Origin: CAWFKS01 sp963816435
Lineage (GTDB): Bacteria > Pseudomonadota > Alphaproteobacteria > Rhizobiales > Rhizobiaceae
DNA: 64,000 bases
Assembly (NCBI GenBank): GCA_963816435.1
Contig: CAWFKS010000018.1
Coordinates: forward strand, 255,687 to 319,686
Reading direction: 5' to 3'
The notes beneath the pieces were generated by a model that was not told the DNA's origin, ran no database searches, and saw only the letters and a program-made list of their open reading frames with translations. A program made the position numbers and the translations under genes. Every line of letters starts with the position of its first letter. Position 1 is the stretch's first letter. This document shows, piece by piece, positions 1 to 9,307 of this stretch.

Positions 1-595
1 TCAGGCTGACGGACAGGTGCTCGAGGTCGAAGCGCACCGGCACGTCGAACTCGAAGCCCGCCGTCACCGCCGCGCCCGCGGCCGGAACCGCGCCCGCGCG
101 AAGGTCACCAGGCCGGTCGTCGCATCGACGGCGAAGTCGACGCCCGCCGCCTTCTCGGCCCCGTCCACGGCGACCCGCACGCTGCCGGCGACCGGCTTGG
201 CGATCGGCCGCTGATAGGCGTCGTCGCCGTCGCCATAGGTCTTGGCGAGCTGGAAGGTCGCCGTCGTGCCGTCGCCGCTGCCGATCGCCTGGTCGTGCGG
301 CGACACGGTGTCGCCGGCGCGCGCAGGACTTCATGTCGAAGGGATCGCGGAAGCGGAAGCCGTGCAGCGAGCCGCGCCGCGCCTCGAAGAAGGCGATCAC
401 CTCGTAGAGATCGTCGAGCGACCTCAGCCCGGTGCCGGCGTCGTAGCGGCGGCGCGAATGGGCGAACCGCGCGTTGCGATGCTCGCGCCCCGAGGTCAGC
501 GTGACGATCTCGTTGCGCCGTTCCGGCCCGCCCGTCGCCCCGAACGAGACGGCGAGCGGAAACAGCACCTCGTGGAAGCTCTGCAGGTCGCTCAT
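1..595 (-). CDS. GTA/phage DUF2460 family tail protein (partial, frameshifted)
   Basis: This gene encodes the GTA gp12-like protein (DUF2460, TIGR02217), a tail-tip component made after the tape measure in gene transfer agents and related siphophages. The start is ATG at 595 and the gene runs off the left edge of the window. The N-terminal part contains the family-typical stretch FRFRDPFDMKS. The reading then shifts near 310-330 into a frame that continues SPHDQAIGSGDGTTATFQLAKT, and shifts again near 75-100. The remaining frame would end close to FDLEHLSVSL before the edge. It lies directly downstream of the tape-measure gene in the same operon. The frameshifts may be sequencing errors. Family assignment is from sequence pattern and gene order. 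Confidence 0.75.
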   Translation of the reverse strand, partial: MSDLQSFHEVLFPLAVSFGATGGPERRNEIVTLTSGREHRNARFAHSRRRYDAGTGLRSLDDLYEVIAFFEARRGSLHGFRFRDPFDMKSCARRRHRVAARPGDRQRRRHDGDLPARQDLWRRRRRLSAADRQAGRRQRAGRRGRGREGGGRRLRRRCDDRPGDLRAGAVPAAGAAVTAGFEFDVPVRFDLEHLSVSL

Positions 596-608
596 GGCGA
601 TCGTCTCC

Positions 609-1172
609 TCACATCGTGCGGGCGCCGCGCGAGACGGCGCGCGCCAGCATGCCGGCGAGCTGCGCCTCCGACTTGCGGAACGAGGCCGCGTCGGGCGTCG
701 TGACGTTGAAGACGACATTGACGGCCGCCTGGCCGCCGGCCGCCGCCACGCCAAGCCGGCCGTCGGCCGCGCGCGCCAGCGGCAGGACGGCTTCCGCGCC
801 CGCCTCGCCCATCACGCCCAGCCCCCCGCCGGCCGGGAAATAGGTCGGCGCCGAGACCACGCCGCCGGCGGCAAACGGGATGACGCCCGCCCTTGGCGAA
901 GGGCAGCGCTCCCGTAAGCGCGCCGACGAGGCTCGGAGAGAAGGACGAGGCCAGCGATTTCAGCGGCGCCAGGCCCTGGTCCAGCGCCAGGCCGGCGAGG
1001 TTCAGCGCCAACCGGCGCAGCACGTCCTCGAGCGACTGGCCGCTGACGGCCGCACTCTTCAGCGCGCCGGTGAGCTCGGCGCCGAAGCTTCGGAAAGTTT
1101 CTGGAGGTTGGTGAGCGCGTCCTCGAAGGCGCTGGTGTCGGCGCCGATCGTGACGGTCACGTCCTCGGCCAT
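609..1172 (-). CDS. GTA tail tape measure protein (short form, frameshifted)
   Basis: This is the short GTA-type tail tape measure protein, about 188 residues, which sets tail length inside the tail tube. The ATG at 1172 follows an AAGGAG ribosome site, and the first residues are MAEDVTVTIGADTSAF. Frameshifts near 1090 and near 890 break the frame. Joined, the protein continues through FGAELTGALKSAAVSG and ends with the stretch AGGGLGVMGEAGAEAVLPL, a motif shared by GTA tape measures. The stop is at 609. The start overlaps the TAA of the upstream chaperone gene by one base, as expected for translational coupling. The very short length is normal for GTAs and unlike long phage tape measures. 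Confidence 0.78.
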
Positions 1173-1406
1173 TAAGCCTGTCTCCTTCTGTTGATCGGGC
1201 TGCCGATCGGGGAAAAGCCGCATCAGCCGGTCGAGCTCGGCGCGTCCCGGGGCCGCGGCCGCGCCGCCGGCCGGCGCCATGGCGCGCGCCAGCTCGCGCG
1301 GCGTCATCGACCAGAAGTCGCCGGGCGAAAGCCGCAGCCGGCCGAAGCCGAAGGACATGGCGGCGTCCCACGGGAATTCGGGCGGCGCGCCGGCCGCGGC
1401 ATTCAA
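1172..1406 (-). CDS. GTA tail assembly chaperone (Phage_TAC_6 / TIGR02216)
   Basis: A small GTA protein of the TIGR02216/Phage_TAC_6 family, thought to chaperone tail assembly with the tape measure protein. The readable part contains EFPWDAAMSFGFGRLRLSP followed by FWSMTPRELARAMA, the characteristic hydrophobic-then-MTPREL pattern of the family. The most plausible start is TTG at 1406, which overlaps the upstream TGA stop, because the family's first conserved residues lie before the internal ATG. The expected TAA stop at 1172-1174 lies in a different frame, so one indel probably sits in the C-terminal third. Confidence 0.7.
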
Positions 1407-1744
1407 GGGTTTGGCGTTCCGGCTCCCGCGGCCGGCCCGCCGAAGGTGGCGGTCAGAAGCTCCGAGACGATCCTCGCGAAGCCGGCGATGCCGTCCGCGC
1501 AGCGCATGCGCCCGACCTCGTCGTCGCTCACGCTGGCGCCCGCCCCGCGCAGCCCCGCGCCGATGATGCGGATCATGTCGGCGGCCGACAGCTTGCCGGT
1601 CGAAAAGCGCGCCACCAGCGCGCCGAGATCGTCGGCCGCGAAGGCGTGTTCCAGCTCGGCCAGCGCGCCGAGCGTCAGGCAAAGCCGGTGCTCGCGCCCG
1701 TCGAGCATGGCGTAGATCTCGCCGCGCCGCGCATTGGCGCTCAT
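1403..1744 (-). CDS. GTA gp10-like protein (gene transfer agent family, PF11836)
   Basis: An intact 113-residue protein that matches the small GTA gp10 family between the major tail protein and the tail chaperone. It starts MSANARRGEIYAMLDGRE and contains LGALAELEHAF and FSTGKLSAADMIRIIGAGLRG, a helix-rich pattern typical of the family. Its exact role in tail assembly is not settled; by position it is a tail-assembly factor. The ATG at 1744 overlaps the stop of the major tail protein (ATGA). This is one of the few genes in the cluster with no frameshift. Confidence 0.78.
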   Translation of the reverse strand: MSANARRGEIYAMLDGREHRLCLTLGALAELEHAFAADDLGALVARFSTGKLSAADMIRIIGAGLRGAGASVSDDEVGRMRCADGIAGFARIVSELLTATFGGPAAGAGTPNP

Positions 1745-2157
1745 GCCGCCGCCGCGAAGCTGAGCGCGCCTGCCAATTCCAGCGCCAGCTCGAAGGTGAC
1801 CTCGCCGTCGTGGTTGCCGGAATATTCGAGCGCGGTGATCTGGAAAGGCCCCGCGACCGTGCCGAAATCGGGGATGGCGAGCTGCCAGTCGAGGATGTCG
1901 CCGTCGAAGAAGGCGGCGCGCATCAGCGCGTCGGAGGCGGCGTCCTTGAAGATGCCGGAGCCGGTGATCGAGGCGCGCTGCACGCCGCTGCCGGCCAGCA
2001 GCTCGCGCCAGCGCCCGGCGGAGTCGGAATCGGTGATGTCCACCGTCTCGCTGTTGAAGGCGATGCGGCGGGCGCGCAGTCCCGCCACGGTGATGAAGCT
2101 GCCGAGCCCGTCGGAATCGAGCTTGAGCAGCAGGTCCTTGCCCTTCTGTGCGGCCAT
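1741..2157 (-). CDS. Phage/GTA major tail protein (TP901-1 family)
   Basis: An intact 138-residue major tail tube protein, the subunit that polymerises into the tail tube of GTA or siphophage particles. It begins MAAQKGKDLLLKLDSDG and carries the family pattern IAFNSETVDITDSDSAGRWRE, followed by SGSGIF-like and AFFDGDILDWQL segments. It ends with EVTFELALELAGALSF. The start at 2157 is the only ATG that keeps the conserved N-terminus. It is separated from the upstream DUF3168 gene by a 180-bp repeat-bearing spacer, unusual in an otherwise tightly packed operon. Confidence 0.88.
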   Translation of the reverse strand: MAAQKGKDLLLKLDSDGLGSFITVAGLRARRIAFNSETVDITDSDSAGRWRELLAGSGVQRASITGSGIFKDAASDALMRAAFFDGDILDWQLAIPDFGTVAGPFQITALEYSGNHDGEVTFELALELAGALSFAAAA

Positions 2158-2189
2158 TTTCGGTTTCCTGGTCGTGTGTGAATTGCAGT

Positions 2190-2335
2190 GGATGGCGAGA
2201 TGCCCCCTCCACCGCCTTCGGCGGTCCACCTCCCCGCTTCGCAGCGGAGGATCAGGAGGGGCGGACATTCGCGGCGTCGATCCTCCCCGCTCACGGGAGG
2301 AGGACCATGCGCAGCATGGTGGAGGAGCGAAGGTG
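2190..2335. repeat. Rhizobial REP-like palindromic repeat cluster
   Basis: The spacer between the DUF3168 and major tail genes holds short inverted repeats of the kind scattered between rhizobial genes. Visible pairs include ccgccttcggcgg, ccgcttcgcagcgg and the opposed halves of cctcc/ggagg around 2210-2310. I see no open reading frame with support here. The repeat could form several small stem-loops in the polycistronic mRNA. Confidence 0.55.
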
Positions 2336-2337
2336 AG

Positions 2338-2748
2338 CTACGCCGTCTCTTCCGTCACCGCCCGGAAGCGCAGCAGGCCGTGATGGACGGCGAGATCCTC
2401 GTCGTAATTGGCCTCGGAGAACTCCAGCCGCAGGTTGACCAGATGCTGGCCCTCGAGCGCCAGCTCGGCGTCGTCGAGCGGGCCCCGGGCGAGCTCCATC
2501 AGCTCGAGCACTTCCTTCTTGCCGGTCGCCTTCGACCAGACGTGCAGCGTGAACAGCTGCTCGGTACCGCTCTCGGTGCCGGTCGACCAGTCGTAGACGC
2601 TGGTGCGCCCGAAGGTGATGTAGGGAAACGGCACGTGCGGCGGCGCGTGGTCGAAGATGCGGGGGCCGCCGAGCGCGGCGGTCAGCGCGGCATCGCCGGT
2701 GAGCGCGGCGAAGATCGCCTTCTGCAGTTCAGCGGCCGGCGCGGTCAT
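2338..2748 (-). CDS. GTA DUF3168 family protein (tail terminator / gp8-like)
   Basis: An intact 136-residue DUF3168 protein, the GTA gp8 homologue that caps or completes the tail at the head-tail junction. The sequence starts MTAPAAELQKAIFAALTGD, followed by RIFDHAPPHVPFPYITFG, the most conserved block of the family, and a C-terminal block SEANYDEDLAVHHGLLRFRA. The ATG at 2748 is preceded by a GGGAG ribosome site. Longer upstream starts in the same frame lack family-like residues, so I prefer 2748. Confidence 0.85.
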   Translation of the reverse strand: MTAPAAELQKAIFAALTGDAALTAALGGPRIFDHAPPHVPFPYITFGRTSVYDWSTGTESGTEQLFTLHVWSKATGKKEVLELMELARGPLDDAELALEGQHLVNLRLEFSEANYDEDLAVHHGLLRFRAVTEETA

Positions 2749-2922
2749 CGCGATGCTCCCCGGCGGCCGCGCGCCGCGCGTTCCGCCTCGCCGACAGGCG
2801 GTCCGACGCCGATTCGCGGCCTCCCCGTCGCTTGCCGACACTAGCATTTTCGGCGACGTCGTGCGCCTTCAGCGCAGCGCCCGAACCATGCCGTCGAGCG
2901 TCACCTGCATGGAAAACTTCAT
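2748..2922 (-). CDS. Small GTA-cluster ORF (probably frameshifted)
   Basis: A short gene seems to sit between the head-tail adaptor and DUF3168 genes. Its ATG at 2922 overlaps the adaptor stop as ATGA, and it reads MKFSMQVTLDGMVRALR before an in-frame stop. In the next frame the sequence continues plausibly (LKAHDVAENASVGKRRGG) as a basic protein up to the DUF3168 start. A single indel near 2870 would give a protein of about 58 residues. I recall similar small basic proteins at this place in rhizobial GTA clusters, but I cannot name a family. Function unknown. Confidence 0.4.
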
Positions 2923-3257
2923 GTCGTCTCCTCGCGTGCCAGGCAGGCGAGATACCTGCCGGTCTCGTCGGGATCGTGGACCGTCACGATCCCCAGGATC
3001 CGCGGCCCGCGCCGGAAGCGCATGCCGGCCGAAACGTCGTCGCGATGGCGCAGCGTGATCGAATGGGTGACGCTTTCCAGCGTCTGGCCGGCGCCGAACA
3101 CGCTGGCCGCCCGCAGCGGCTCGATGCGCGCGAATACCGTCGCCACCTCGGTCCAGTTTTCGGCGTAGCCGCCGAGCCCGTCGGCGGCCGGCGCGACTGC
3201 CTCCAGGGCCAGCTCCGTGCGGAAGGCGCCGGGATCGATGAACTGGGTCCGCATCAC
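2919..3257 (-). CDS. Phage/GTA head-tail adaptor protein (PF05521 / gp7-like)
   Basis: An intact 112-residue head-closure (head-tail joining) protein. It contains GGYAENWTEVATVFARIEPL and a basic block SITLRHRDDVSAGMRFRRG, followed by a short C-terminal segment ILGIVTVHDPDETGRYL. This arrangement is typical of the SPP1 gp16/HK97 gp10-like adaptor family used in GTAs. Two starts overlap at 3257 and 3254; the first overlaps the upstream connector stop. The protein docks between connector and tail terminator in the particle. Confidence 0.83.
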   Translation of the reverse strand: MMRTQFIDPGAFRTELALEAVAPAADGLGGYAENWTEVATVFARIEPLRAASVFGAGQTLESVTHSITLRHRDDVSAGMRFRRGPRILGIVTVHDPDETGRYLACLAREETT

Positions 3258-3821
3258 AGCCTCGGCATGCGGTAGCCGGCGATCAGCCGCTCGTAGCCGT
3301 CCGGAAAGCCGACCGGCTGCTCGCGGCGCCGAAGGAGGCGCGGAACTCGAACCAGTGCGCGACCAGCATCAGCATGGCGCGCTGGGCGAGATCGGGCACG
3401 TCGGTGCCGGCCTCGCCGTAGCCTGCCGAAAAGTCGATCTCGACGCCGTTCATCGCCTGCTCGGCCTGCGGCACCGGATCGAAGAGCAGCCGCGCGGGTG
3501 CGGCGTTGCCGTCGAGCTGATAGTCGCGGGATCGACCAGCGAGGCGGCGCCGTCGGCGTCATAGACGGTCACCGAAATGATCGCCTTCACCGGATGCCGG
3601 CGCAACAGCACGAGCCCGCAGGCGGGAACGCAGTCGAGCGCCAGCCGCCAGGACTGGTCGATCATGGCGAGCCCGGTGGCGCGCTCGACCTCCTCGCGGG
3701 CGGCGCGGATCAGCCCGGCGATCAGATCGTCCTCGCTGTCGTGGTCTAGCCTCAGATGCGCCTTGGCCTCGGCGGTCGTCACCGGCTCGGCGGCCGGCTC
3801 GACAGTGCGAAACAAAGTCAT
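3254..3821 (-). CDS. GTA head-tail connector (gp6-like), two frameshifts
   Basis: This gene encodes the phage gp6-like head-tail connector. The N-terminal frame starts MTLFRTVEPAAEPVTTAEAK and contains HLRLDHDSEDDLIAGLIRAA, the signature of this family, then QSWRLALDCVPACGLVLLRR. A frameshift near 3515 moves into QAMNGVEIDFSAGYGEAGTD, where FSAGYG is conserved. A second break near 3320 leads to GFPDGYERLIAGYRMPRL and the stop at 3254. The total of about 189 residues fits the family. The start at 3821 lies about 260 bp downstream of the capsid gene, across a terminator hairpin. Confidence 0.8.
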
Positions 3822-3844
3822 GAAATGCTCTCAAGCTGTTGAAG

Positions 3845-3882
3845 AAAAGCGGCCCCGGCGCGAGGAAAGACGCCGGGGCCGC
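3845..3882 (-). terminator. Rho-independent terminator after the capsid gene
   Basis: On the minus strand a perfect 12-bp GC-rich stem (GCGGCCCCGGCG paired with CGCCGGGGCCGC) encloses a 10-base loop and is followed at once by TTTTCTT. It stands about 200 bp downstream of the capsid stop and about 25 bp before the connector gene. It would limit read-through from head genes into tail genes. Confidence 0.75.
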
Positions 3883-4083
3883 GGCAGCCGCGAGTGGCAG
3901 CGGGAGGAAATCGCCGCCCGCGCCTGTCGGTGCAATGTTCGAGGAGCGGAATGATGGACGGCTCCGCCGCGGCGGATGGCGTGGCCTTTCGAGAACCGGA
4001 GCGGAGCGGACTCGAGGTCCGTGAGCACCGGAAGCGCAGAAGGCCGCGCAAGGCGCCCGGCGAAGCCGAGCCGGCACCCGTTC

Positions 4084-5327
4084 CTAGGCGGTGCCGAACT
4101 TCAGCAGCTTGATCGCGTCGAAATCCTGCACGCCGCCGCCGACGCGCTTGGTCGTGTAGAACAGCACGTAGGGCTTGGCCGAATAGGGGTCGCGCAGCAC
4201 GCGCACGCCGGTGCGGTCGACCACCAGATAGCCGCGCGGAAGTCGCCGAAGGCGATCGGCGTGGCATCCGAGCCGATGTCGGGCATGTCCTCGGCCTCGA
4301 CCAGCGGGAAGCCCATCAGCATGGCGCTGCTGCCGGGCGTGGCCGGCGGCTGCCACAGATAGTTGCCCTCGGCGTCCTTGAGCTTGCGGATGGCGGCCTG
4401 GGTCTTGCGGTTCATCACCCAGCTGGCGTTCTGGCGGTAGCCGGCCTTGAGCGCGTAGACCGTGTCGATCAGCACGTCGGAGCGTTGCTGGCCGGCCAGG
4501 CGCCGTCGACGCCGGTGGCGACGTAGCCGATCTTGCCCCAGGCCCAGCTCGCCTCGGCGACCTGGGTGTAGGCCGAGGAAGCCCTTCGGCTTGTTGGTGC
4601 CGTTGCCGGTGACGAAGGCCGCGCCTTCCTGCTCGGCGAAGGCGGCCTCGACCTCGGCGGCGATCCACTGGTCGAGATCGACGACGGCGTCGTCGAGCAG
4701 CGACTGGGTGGCGGCCGGCATGGCGTAGAGTTCGGCGGTCGGGAACTGCAGCTCGTCCAGCGTCGGCGCTGTTGGTCTCGGGCCGGGCCGCCGTCTCGCC
4801 GACCCAGCCGACGGCGGGACCGGCGATCGTGAACGGCTTCTTCAGCACCGCCGCCGAAACCTGCCGCACCGAGGCGATGGCGCGGATCGGCGAGAGCGCG
4901 GCAAGCCGCTTGCCGATCTCGGCCTCGGTCTCGTCGGGCACCAGATAGCCGCCGTCCTGGCCGGAGCCGTAGGACATGGCCTTGGCCTCGATGCCGCGCA
5001 GCAGCCGGTCGTCGCCGGAGCGCATATAGGCGTCGAAGGCCTGCTTGTGCTCGAGCTCGGCAGCGAGCCGGCGTCGCGCGACAGCGGCGGGCGCGCCTTC
5101 TTCAGCACCAGCCGGTCGATGGCGCGCTTCTGCTCGTCGAGCGCGGTGGAGATGCGCTCGACCTTCTCGGTGGTCACCGCGTCGGCGCCCATGCGCGTCT
5201 CGAGCTCGGCCAGGCGCTCGTCGTTGGAGTACTTGAAGGCCTCGAACAGGCATGAACTCGTCGAACGCGGCGAGCTCGGCGCCGCCCGCGGCCTTGGTCT
5301 CGGGGGAAGTCTGTTGGCAGTCGTCAT
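4084..5327 (-). CDS. HK97-family major capsid protein (GTA gp5), several frameshifts
   Basis: The major capsid protein, which assembles the GTA/phage head. ATG at 5327 follows AAGGAGAA. An N-terminal scaffolding delta-domain is readable as EAFKYSNDERLAELETRMG with KVERISTALDEQKRAIDRL (coiled coil). The shell domain follows: AYMRSGDDRLLRGIEAKAMS, GGYLVPDETEAEIGKRL, LLDDAVVDLDQWIAAEVEAA, VTGNGTNKPKGFL, SWVMNRKTQAAIRKLKD, and a C-terminal VLFYTTKRVGGGVQDFDAI. These blocks lie in alternating frames, so about six indels split the gene. The combined length of about 414 residues matches GTA capsids. The precursor would be cut by the protease encoded just upstream. Confidence 0.85.
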
Positions 5328-5355
5328 GTCGTTCTCCTTTCTCTGGAAAAATGGG

Positions 5356-5996
5356 TCACCGGAAGAGGCTTGCGGCCTTGCGGATCTTCGTCGCAAGGGC
5401 GGCCGGGTCGGGCGCGGCATCCCGCTCGCGCGTCAGGCTGGCGAAGCCGCGGGTGATCACGGCCCGGGCGTCGCCTCGCGTCAGCCCGCGTCCCGCGTGA
5501 GCCAGCGTTCGAATTCCCTGGTGGTCGGAAGCGCGCCTTGCGCGCCGACCCTTCACCGGCTGACGCGCGCGTCGGGCAGCATCGGGAAGGTGACGACCGA
5601 GATCTCCCAAAGATCGGCCTCGACGATGCGGCGCATGCCGGTCTGTCGGTCCTGGCGCGCCACCGTGCGAAAGCCGATCGACAGCCCGTCGAGCGCGCCG
5701 GAGCGCATCAGTTCGTGCACCTCGCGCGCCCGCCGACGGCGGTCGACAGCCGGCCGCGCACGAACAGGCCGCGCGCGTCCTCGCGGATCTCGCTCCAGGT
5801 GCCGATCGGCTGGGCCGGATCGTGCTGGAAGAGCATGCGCACGCCGGCGACGCCGCGCGCGCCAGCGAGGCGGCGAAGGCGCCGGGCTCGACCAGGTCGC
5901 GGCCGAGATCGACCTTGCCGAACAGGCTGGCATAGCCGGAGAAGGTGCCGTCTGGTCGACGCGGTCGAGCGCCAGGCCCGGCGATTTGCGCTCCAT
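5356..5996 (-). CDS. HK97-family prohead protease (GTA gp4), frameshifted
   Basis: The prohead maturation protease cleaves the capsid scaffold domain. It is encoded immediately upstream of the capsid gene. Family blocks visible across frames are DGTFSGYASLFGKVDLGRDL, AREVHELMRSGALDGLSIGF and ADLWEISVVTFPMLPDARVS, the last being the strand-forming EISLVTxPxxP region of the U35-type protease. The tail GLTRGDARAVITRGFASL is the extended C-terminus seen in GTA versions. At least three frameshifts interrupt it (near 5950, 5870 and 5555). I chose ATG at 5996 as the closest start before the conserved SGYAS block; an upstream start is possible. Confidence 0.78.
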
Positions 5997-6112
5997 GCCT
6001 ATCTTCCGGGAATGCCGTGCGCGCGTTCGGCGCGCCGGCAAGTGTCGGAGTCGGTCGCATGTTCATCCGTCCTTTCGCGATCCGGCGCGCCGGCATGTCA
6101 GTCCGCTCTAAA

Positions 6113-6447
6113 TCATCCGCTTTCCGATCTTCGGGCCGCACGGCTGCGCATGCGCGCTCCAGCGTGCGCATCAGGAAGCCCAGCGCCCACCAGGCCGAGA
6201 GGCTGGCGGCGGCCGAGCCCATCAGCATCAGCTCCACGGCCCGAGCGCGTGCCGATCGCCAGCTCGTCGGCGATCTTCAGCCCCGCGGCGCCGCCGAAGA
6301 CGAGCCCGCAGGCGACGCCGACGGCGAAGCGGATGGCCGCCTCGCGGCGGCCGCGCGGCAGCACATAGGCCAGCGAGATGGCGGAGCCGGCCACGGCGCC
6401 GGCCGCCTTCACCGCCCACAAAAGGGCGGCGAGGAGATGTCGGACAT
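6113..6447 (-). CDS. DUF6107 family small membrane protein (GTA cluster), frameshifted
   Basis: A small membrane protein of the kind found between portal and protease genes in rhizobial GTA clusters (DUF6107). ATG at 6447 gives MSDI, then a frameshift leads to LLAALLWAVKAAGAVAGSAI, a first hydrophobic segment. A second block is GVACGLVFGGAAGLKIADEL, and after another shift near 6235 comes MELMLMGSAAASLSAWWALG. Three hydrophobic stretches suggest an inner-membrane, holin-like topology, but no function is established. The stop lies at about 6113. Confidence 0.6.
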
Positions 6448-6456
6448 CTTGTGTAC

Positions 6457-6599
6457 TCCGCCTCGCGAAGGAGGCGTAGGGCAGAAGGGCATAAGGCGGG
6501 ACCGGCAGCGCGAGGCGCGGGGCAGTCGGGCCATGGGTCGGGGTGGGGGTCGGAAACTCGTGTCTCCGCCTCGCGAAGGAGGCAGTAGGGCAGAAGGGC
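6457..6599. repeat. Two 34-35 bp direct repeats beside the poly-G tract
   Basis: Copies at 6457-6490 and 6565-6599 share tccgcctcgcgaaggaggc followed by gtagggcagaagggc, differing by one inserted base. Each begins with a small palindrome (gcctcgcgaaggaggc). The surrounding 6480-6730 and 7290-7400 stretches are rich in degenerate GTAGGGCAG-type units on one strand and CTGCCCTAC on the other. This is noncoding, low-complexity spacer DNA. Confidence 0.7.
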
Positions 6600-6732
6600 T
6601 TCGCAGTGGATTGCATGGATGGTAGGAGGCAGGTAGGCAGCAGAAGGGCAATAGACGGCAAGAAGGCAGTAGGCGTGTGCAGCGGCAGTCGGCAAGAGCG
6701 CGGGGAGAAAGAGAGAGGATAGTGAGTAGGGT

Positions 6733-7293
<561 letters not shown>

Positions 7294-7413
7294 CGGGCCA
7301 AGGCGGGTCGGTATCGCCCCCTACCTGCCCTACCGCCCTATTCGATACTGCCCCTACTGCCCTACTGCCCTGCCGAACTCTCACTGTCGCGACTGTTTGC
7401 CCTGTACATTTCT

Positions 7414-7817
7414 TCAAGATCGGCGCGGGTCAGCAGTTCTCTTCGGATGAAAAAGCTCTTCTCCGGCGGCACGCGCGTAATGACGGACTGAAGCGGCCTC
7501 GCCGCGAACGGCGTAAATATAGGCCATGCTGACCGTAGCGGCAGGTTGGAGAGCTTCTCGCACGAACCTCAAGCGATTTGCCATGATGATGCTGAAATCG
7601 GAGAGCGCCCGGTCGTAGCGGCCCGATTCCAGATACGCGCTTCCACGACAGTAAAGACAGATCAACCTCGTGTCGTTCCCGGCGGCGATTGCTCGGATAG
7701 AACCGCGACCGCCGCGTCATGGTTGCCCGCGCGTTCGAACGCGGTGGCGCGATCGATGGCGTCGCTCACGTGCGGGTTCGAGGGCGGCAAGGTTTCGTCG
7801 TCGCTGGCCTGTGGCAT
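7414..7817 (-). CDS. Uncharacterised TPR-like protein inside the GTA cluster (one frameshift)
   Basis: An unrecognised protein of about 134 residues between the portal gene and the DUF6107 gene, where canonical GTA clusters have none that I know. It starts MPQASDDETLPPSNPHVSDA at ATG 7817, continues AIDRATAFERAGNHDAAVAV, and after a frameshift near 7665 reads YCRGSAYLESGRYDRALSDF. The two helical pairs A..R.AGNHDAA and GSAYLESGRYDRAL fit tetratricopeptide repeats, so it probably binds a partner protein. The stop is at 7414. It is flanked by the poly-G and poly-A tracts. Start and extent are moderately sure; the role is unknown. Confidence 0.55.
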
Positions 7818-7850
7818 CAACGGCAATGGCGGGAAATGGAACGGTTTGGA

Positions 7851-7939
<89 letters not shown>

Positions 7940-7981
7940 CCGGTTTCAAACAAGCATCAAAATGAACTATTTGAAACACAT

Positions 7982-9161
7982 TCACCGCCGTGATGGCCCA
8001 TACCCCACCGCCTGCCGCTTCTCGGCGTCGGTGAGGAAGGTCGCGGCGTTGACGCGCGCCCACAGCGCGTCGCGCTCGGCCGCCAGGCCCTCGATGGTCG
8101 GTGTCGTAGCCGAGCCTCAGATCGTTGCCGAACAGCGGCCCCAGCCAGGCGGCCAGCTCGCTCGCCGTGCGCGCCACCAGCGGCAGCACGGTGAGGCGGT
8201 AGAAGGCGCGGTTGGCCTCCTGGTAGTTCGAATAGGTGTTGTCGCCGGGAATGCCGAGCATCATCGGCGGCACGCCGAAGGCCAGCGCGATCTCGCGGCG
8301 GCGCCGTTGCGGGCCTCCACGAAATCCATGTCCTTGGGCGTCATCGACATGGCGCGCCAGTCGAGCCCGCCTTCCAGAAGCAGCGGCCGCCCGGCGCGGC
8401 GCGGCGCCCGAATAGCCCTCCTCCAGCTCGGCCTTCAGCCGGTCGAACTGCTCGTCGGTCAGGTTGCCGCCCTCCTTGGGCGCATAGACCAGCGCGCCGG
8501 AGGGCCGCGCCGAATTGTCGAGCAGCGCCTTGTTCCAGCGGCCGGCGGCGTTGTGGACGTCGAGGCCGGTGAGAGGCCGCCTCCAGCGGCGGGAAGCCGT
8601 AATGGTCGTCGAGCGGGTGGAACAGGGTCATGTGCAGCGCGCCGGCCGGCGTCTCGCTCTTCAGCGGCACGCGGCGCTGGCCGCTCCCGTGCGGTATTCG
8701 AGCGCCACCGGCCAGCCGGCGGCGTCGGCGACGACCTGCACGCGGTCGGGCCGCAGCAGGTGCAGCTCGCGGCGGCCTCGCCGCCCCGCGGCGCCGACCA
8801 GCTCGACATAGGCATTGCCGGAGATCAGCAGGTGGCCGTAGAGCGCCTCGATAAAGCCGCCGCCGGCCTGGCGCTGGTTGGGCCGCGCCAGAAGGTCGAG
8901 CAGCGGATGCGCGTCGAGCTCGGCATTGCCCTCCATCAGAAAGCCACGGCACCGCGGCGGCGGCCTGCGCGATCAGCCGGATCGAGCGGTGGGCGACGGC
9001 GTTGCGCATGAAGCCTTCGCGGGCGAGCGTCGCATAGTCGCGGCGCGTCCAGCGCGCCTCGCCGGCAAGATGCAGCGCGATGAAGCCCGGCGTGCCGGCC
9101 TTTTTTTCCACGCGCGCGGCCGCGCCTCCCGGACGCTCGCCCGGGGCCAGGGGAATGCCAT
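7982..9161 (-). CDS. HK97-family phage portal protein (GTA gp3), many frameshifts
   Basis: The portal protein forms the dodecameric ring through which DNA is packaged. The most family-like start is MAFPWPRAS at 9161; a frameshift soon after leads to GTPGFIALHLAGEARWTRRD. Further blocks in changing frames are YATLAREGFMRNAVAHRSIR, DAHPLLDLLARPNQRQAGGG, LYGHLLISGNAYVELVGAAG, MTLFHPLDDHYGFPPLEAA, MMLGIPGDNTYSNYQEANRA and the C-terminal RQAVGYGP before TGA at 7982. These match HK97/GTA portals in order. About six indels break the gene. The length of about 393 residues is normal. It lies directly downstream of the large terminase. Confidence 0.83.
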
Positions 9162-9307
9162 GCGTCGTTTCTGCCTTCCGTTCTGCCCCGGCGAGGAGAA
9201 GGTGGCCGAGCGGAGTGAGGTCGGATAAGGGGTGCGCGCGGCAACGCGCTCACGTCCGGCGCCTACTTGCCGTATCCACCTACTCCCACGAGTACTGCCT
9301 CAGCCCA

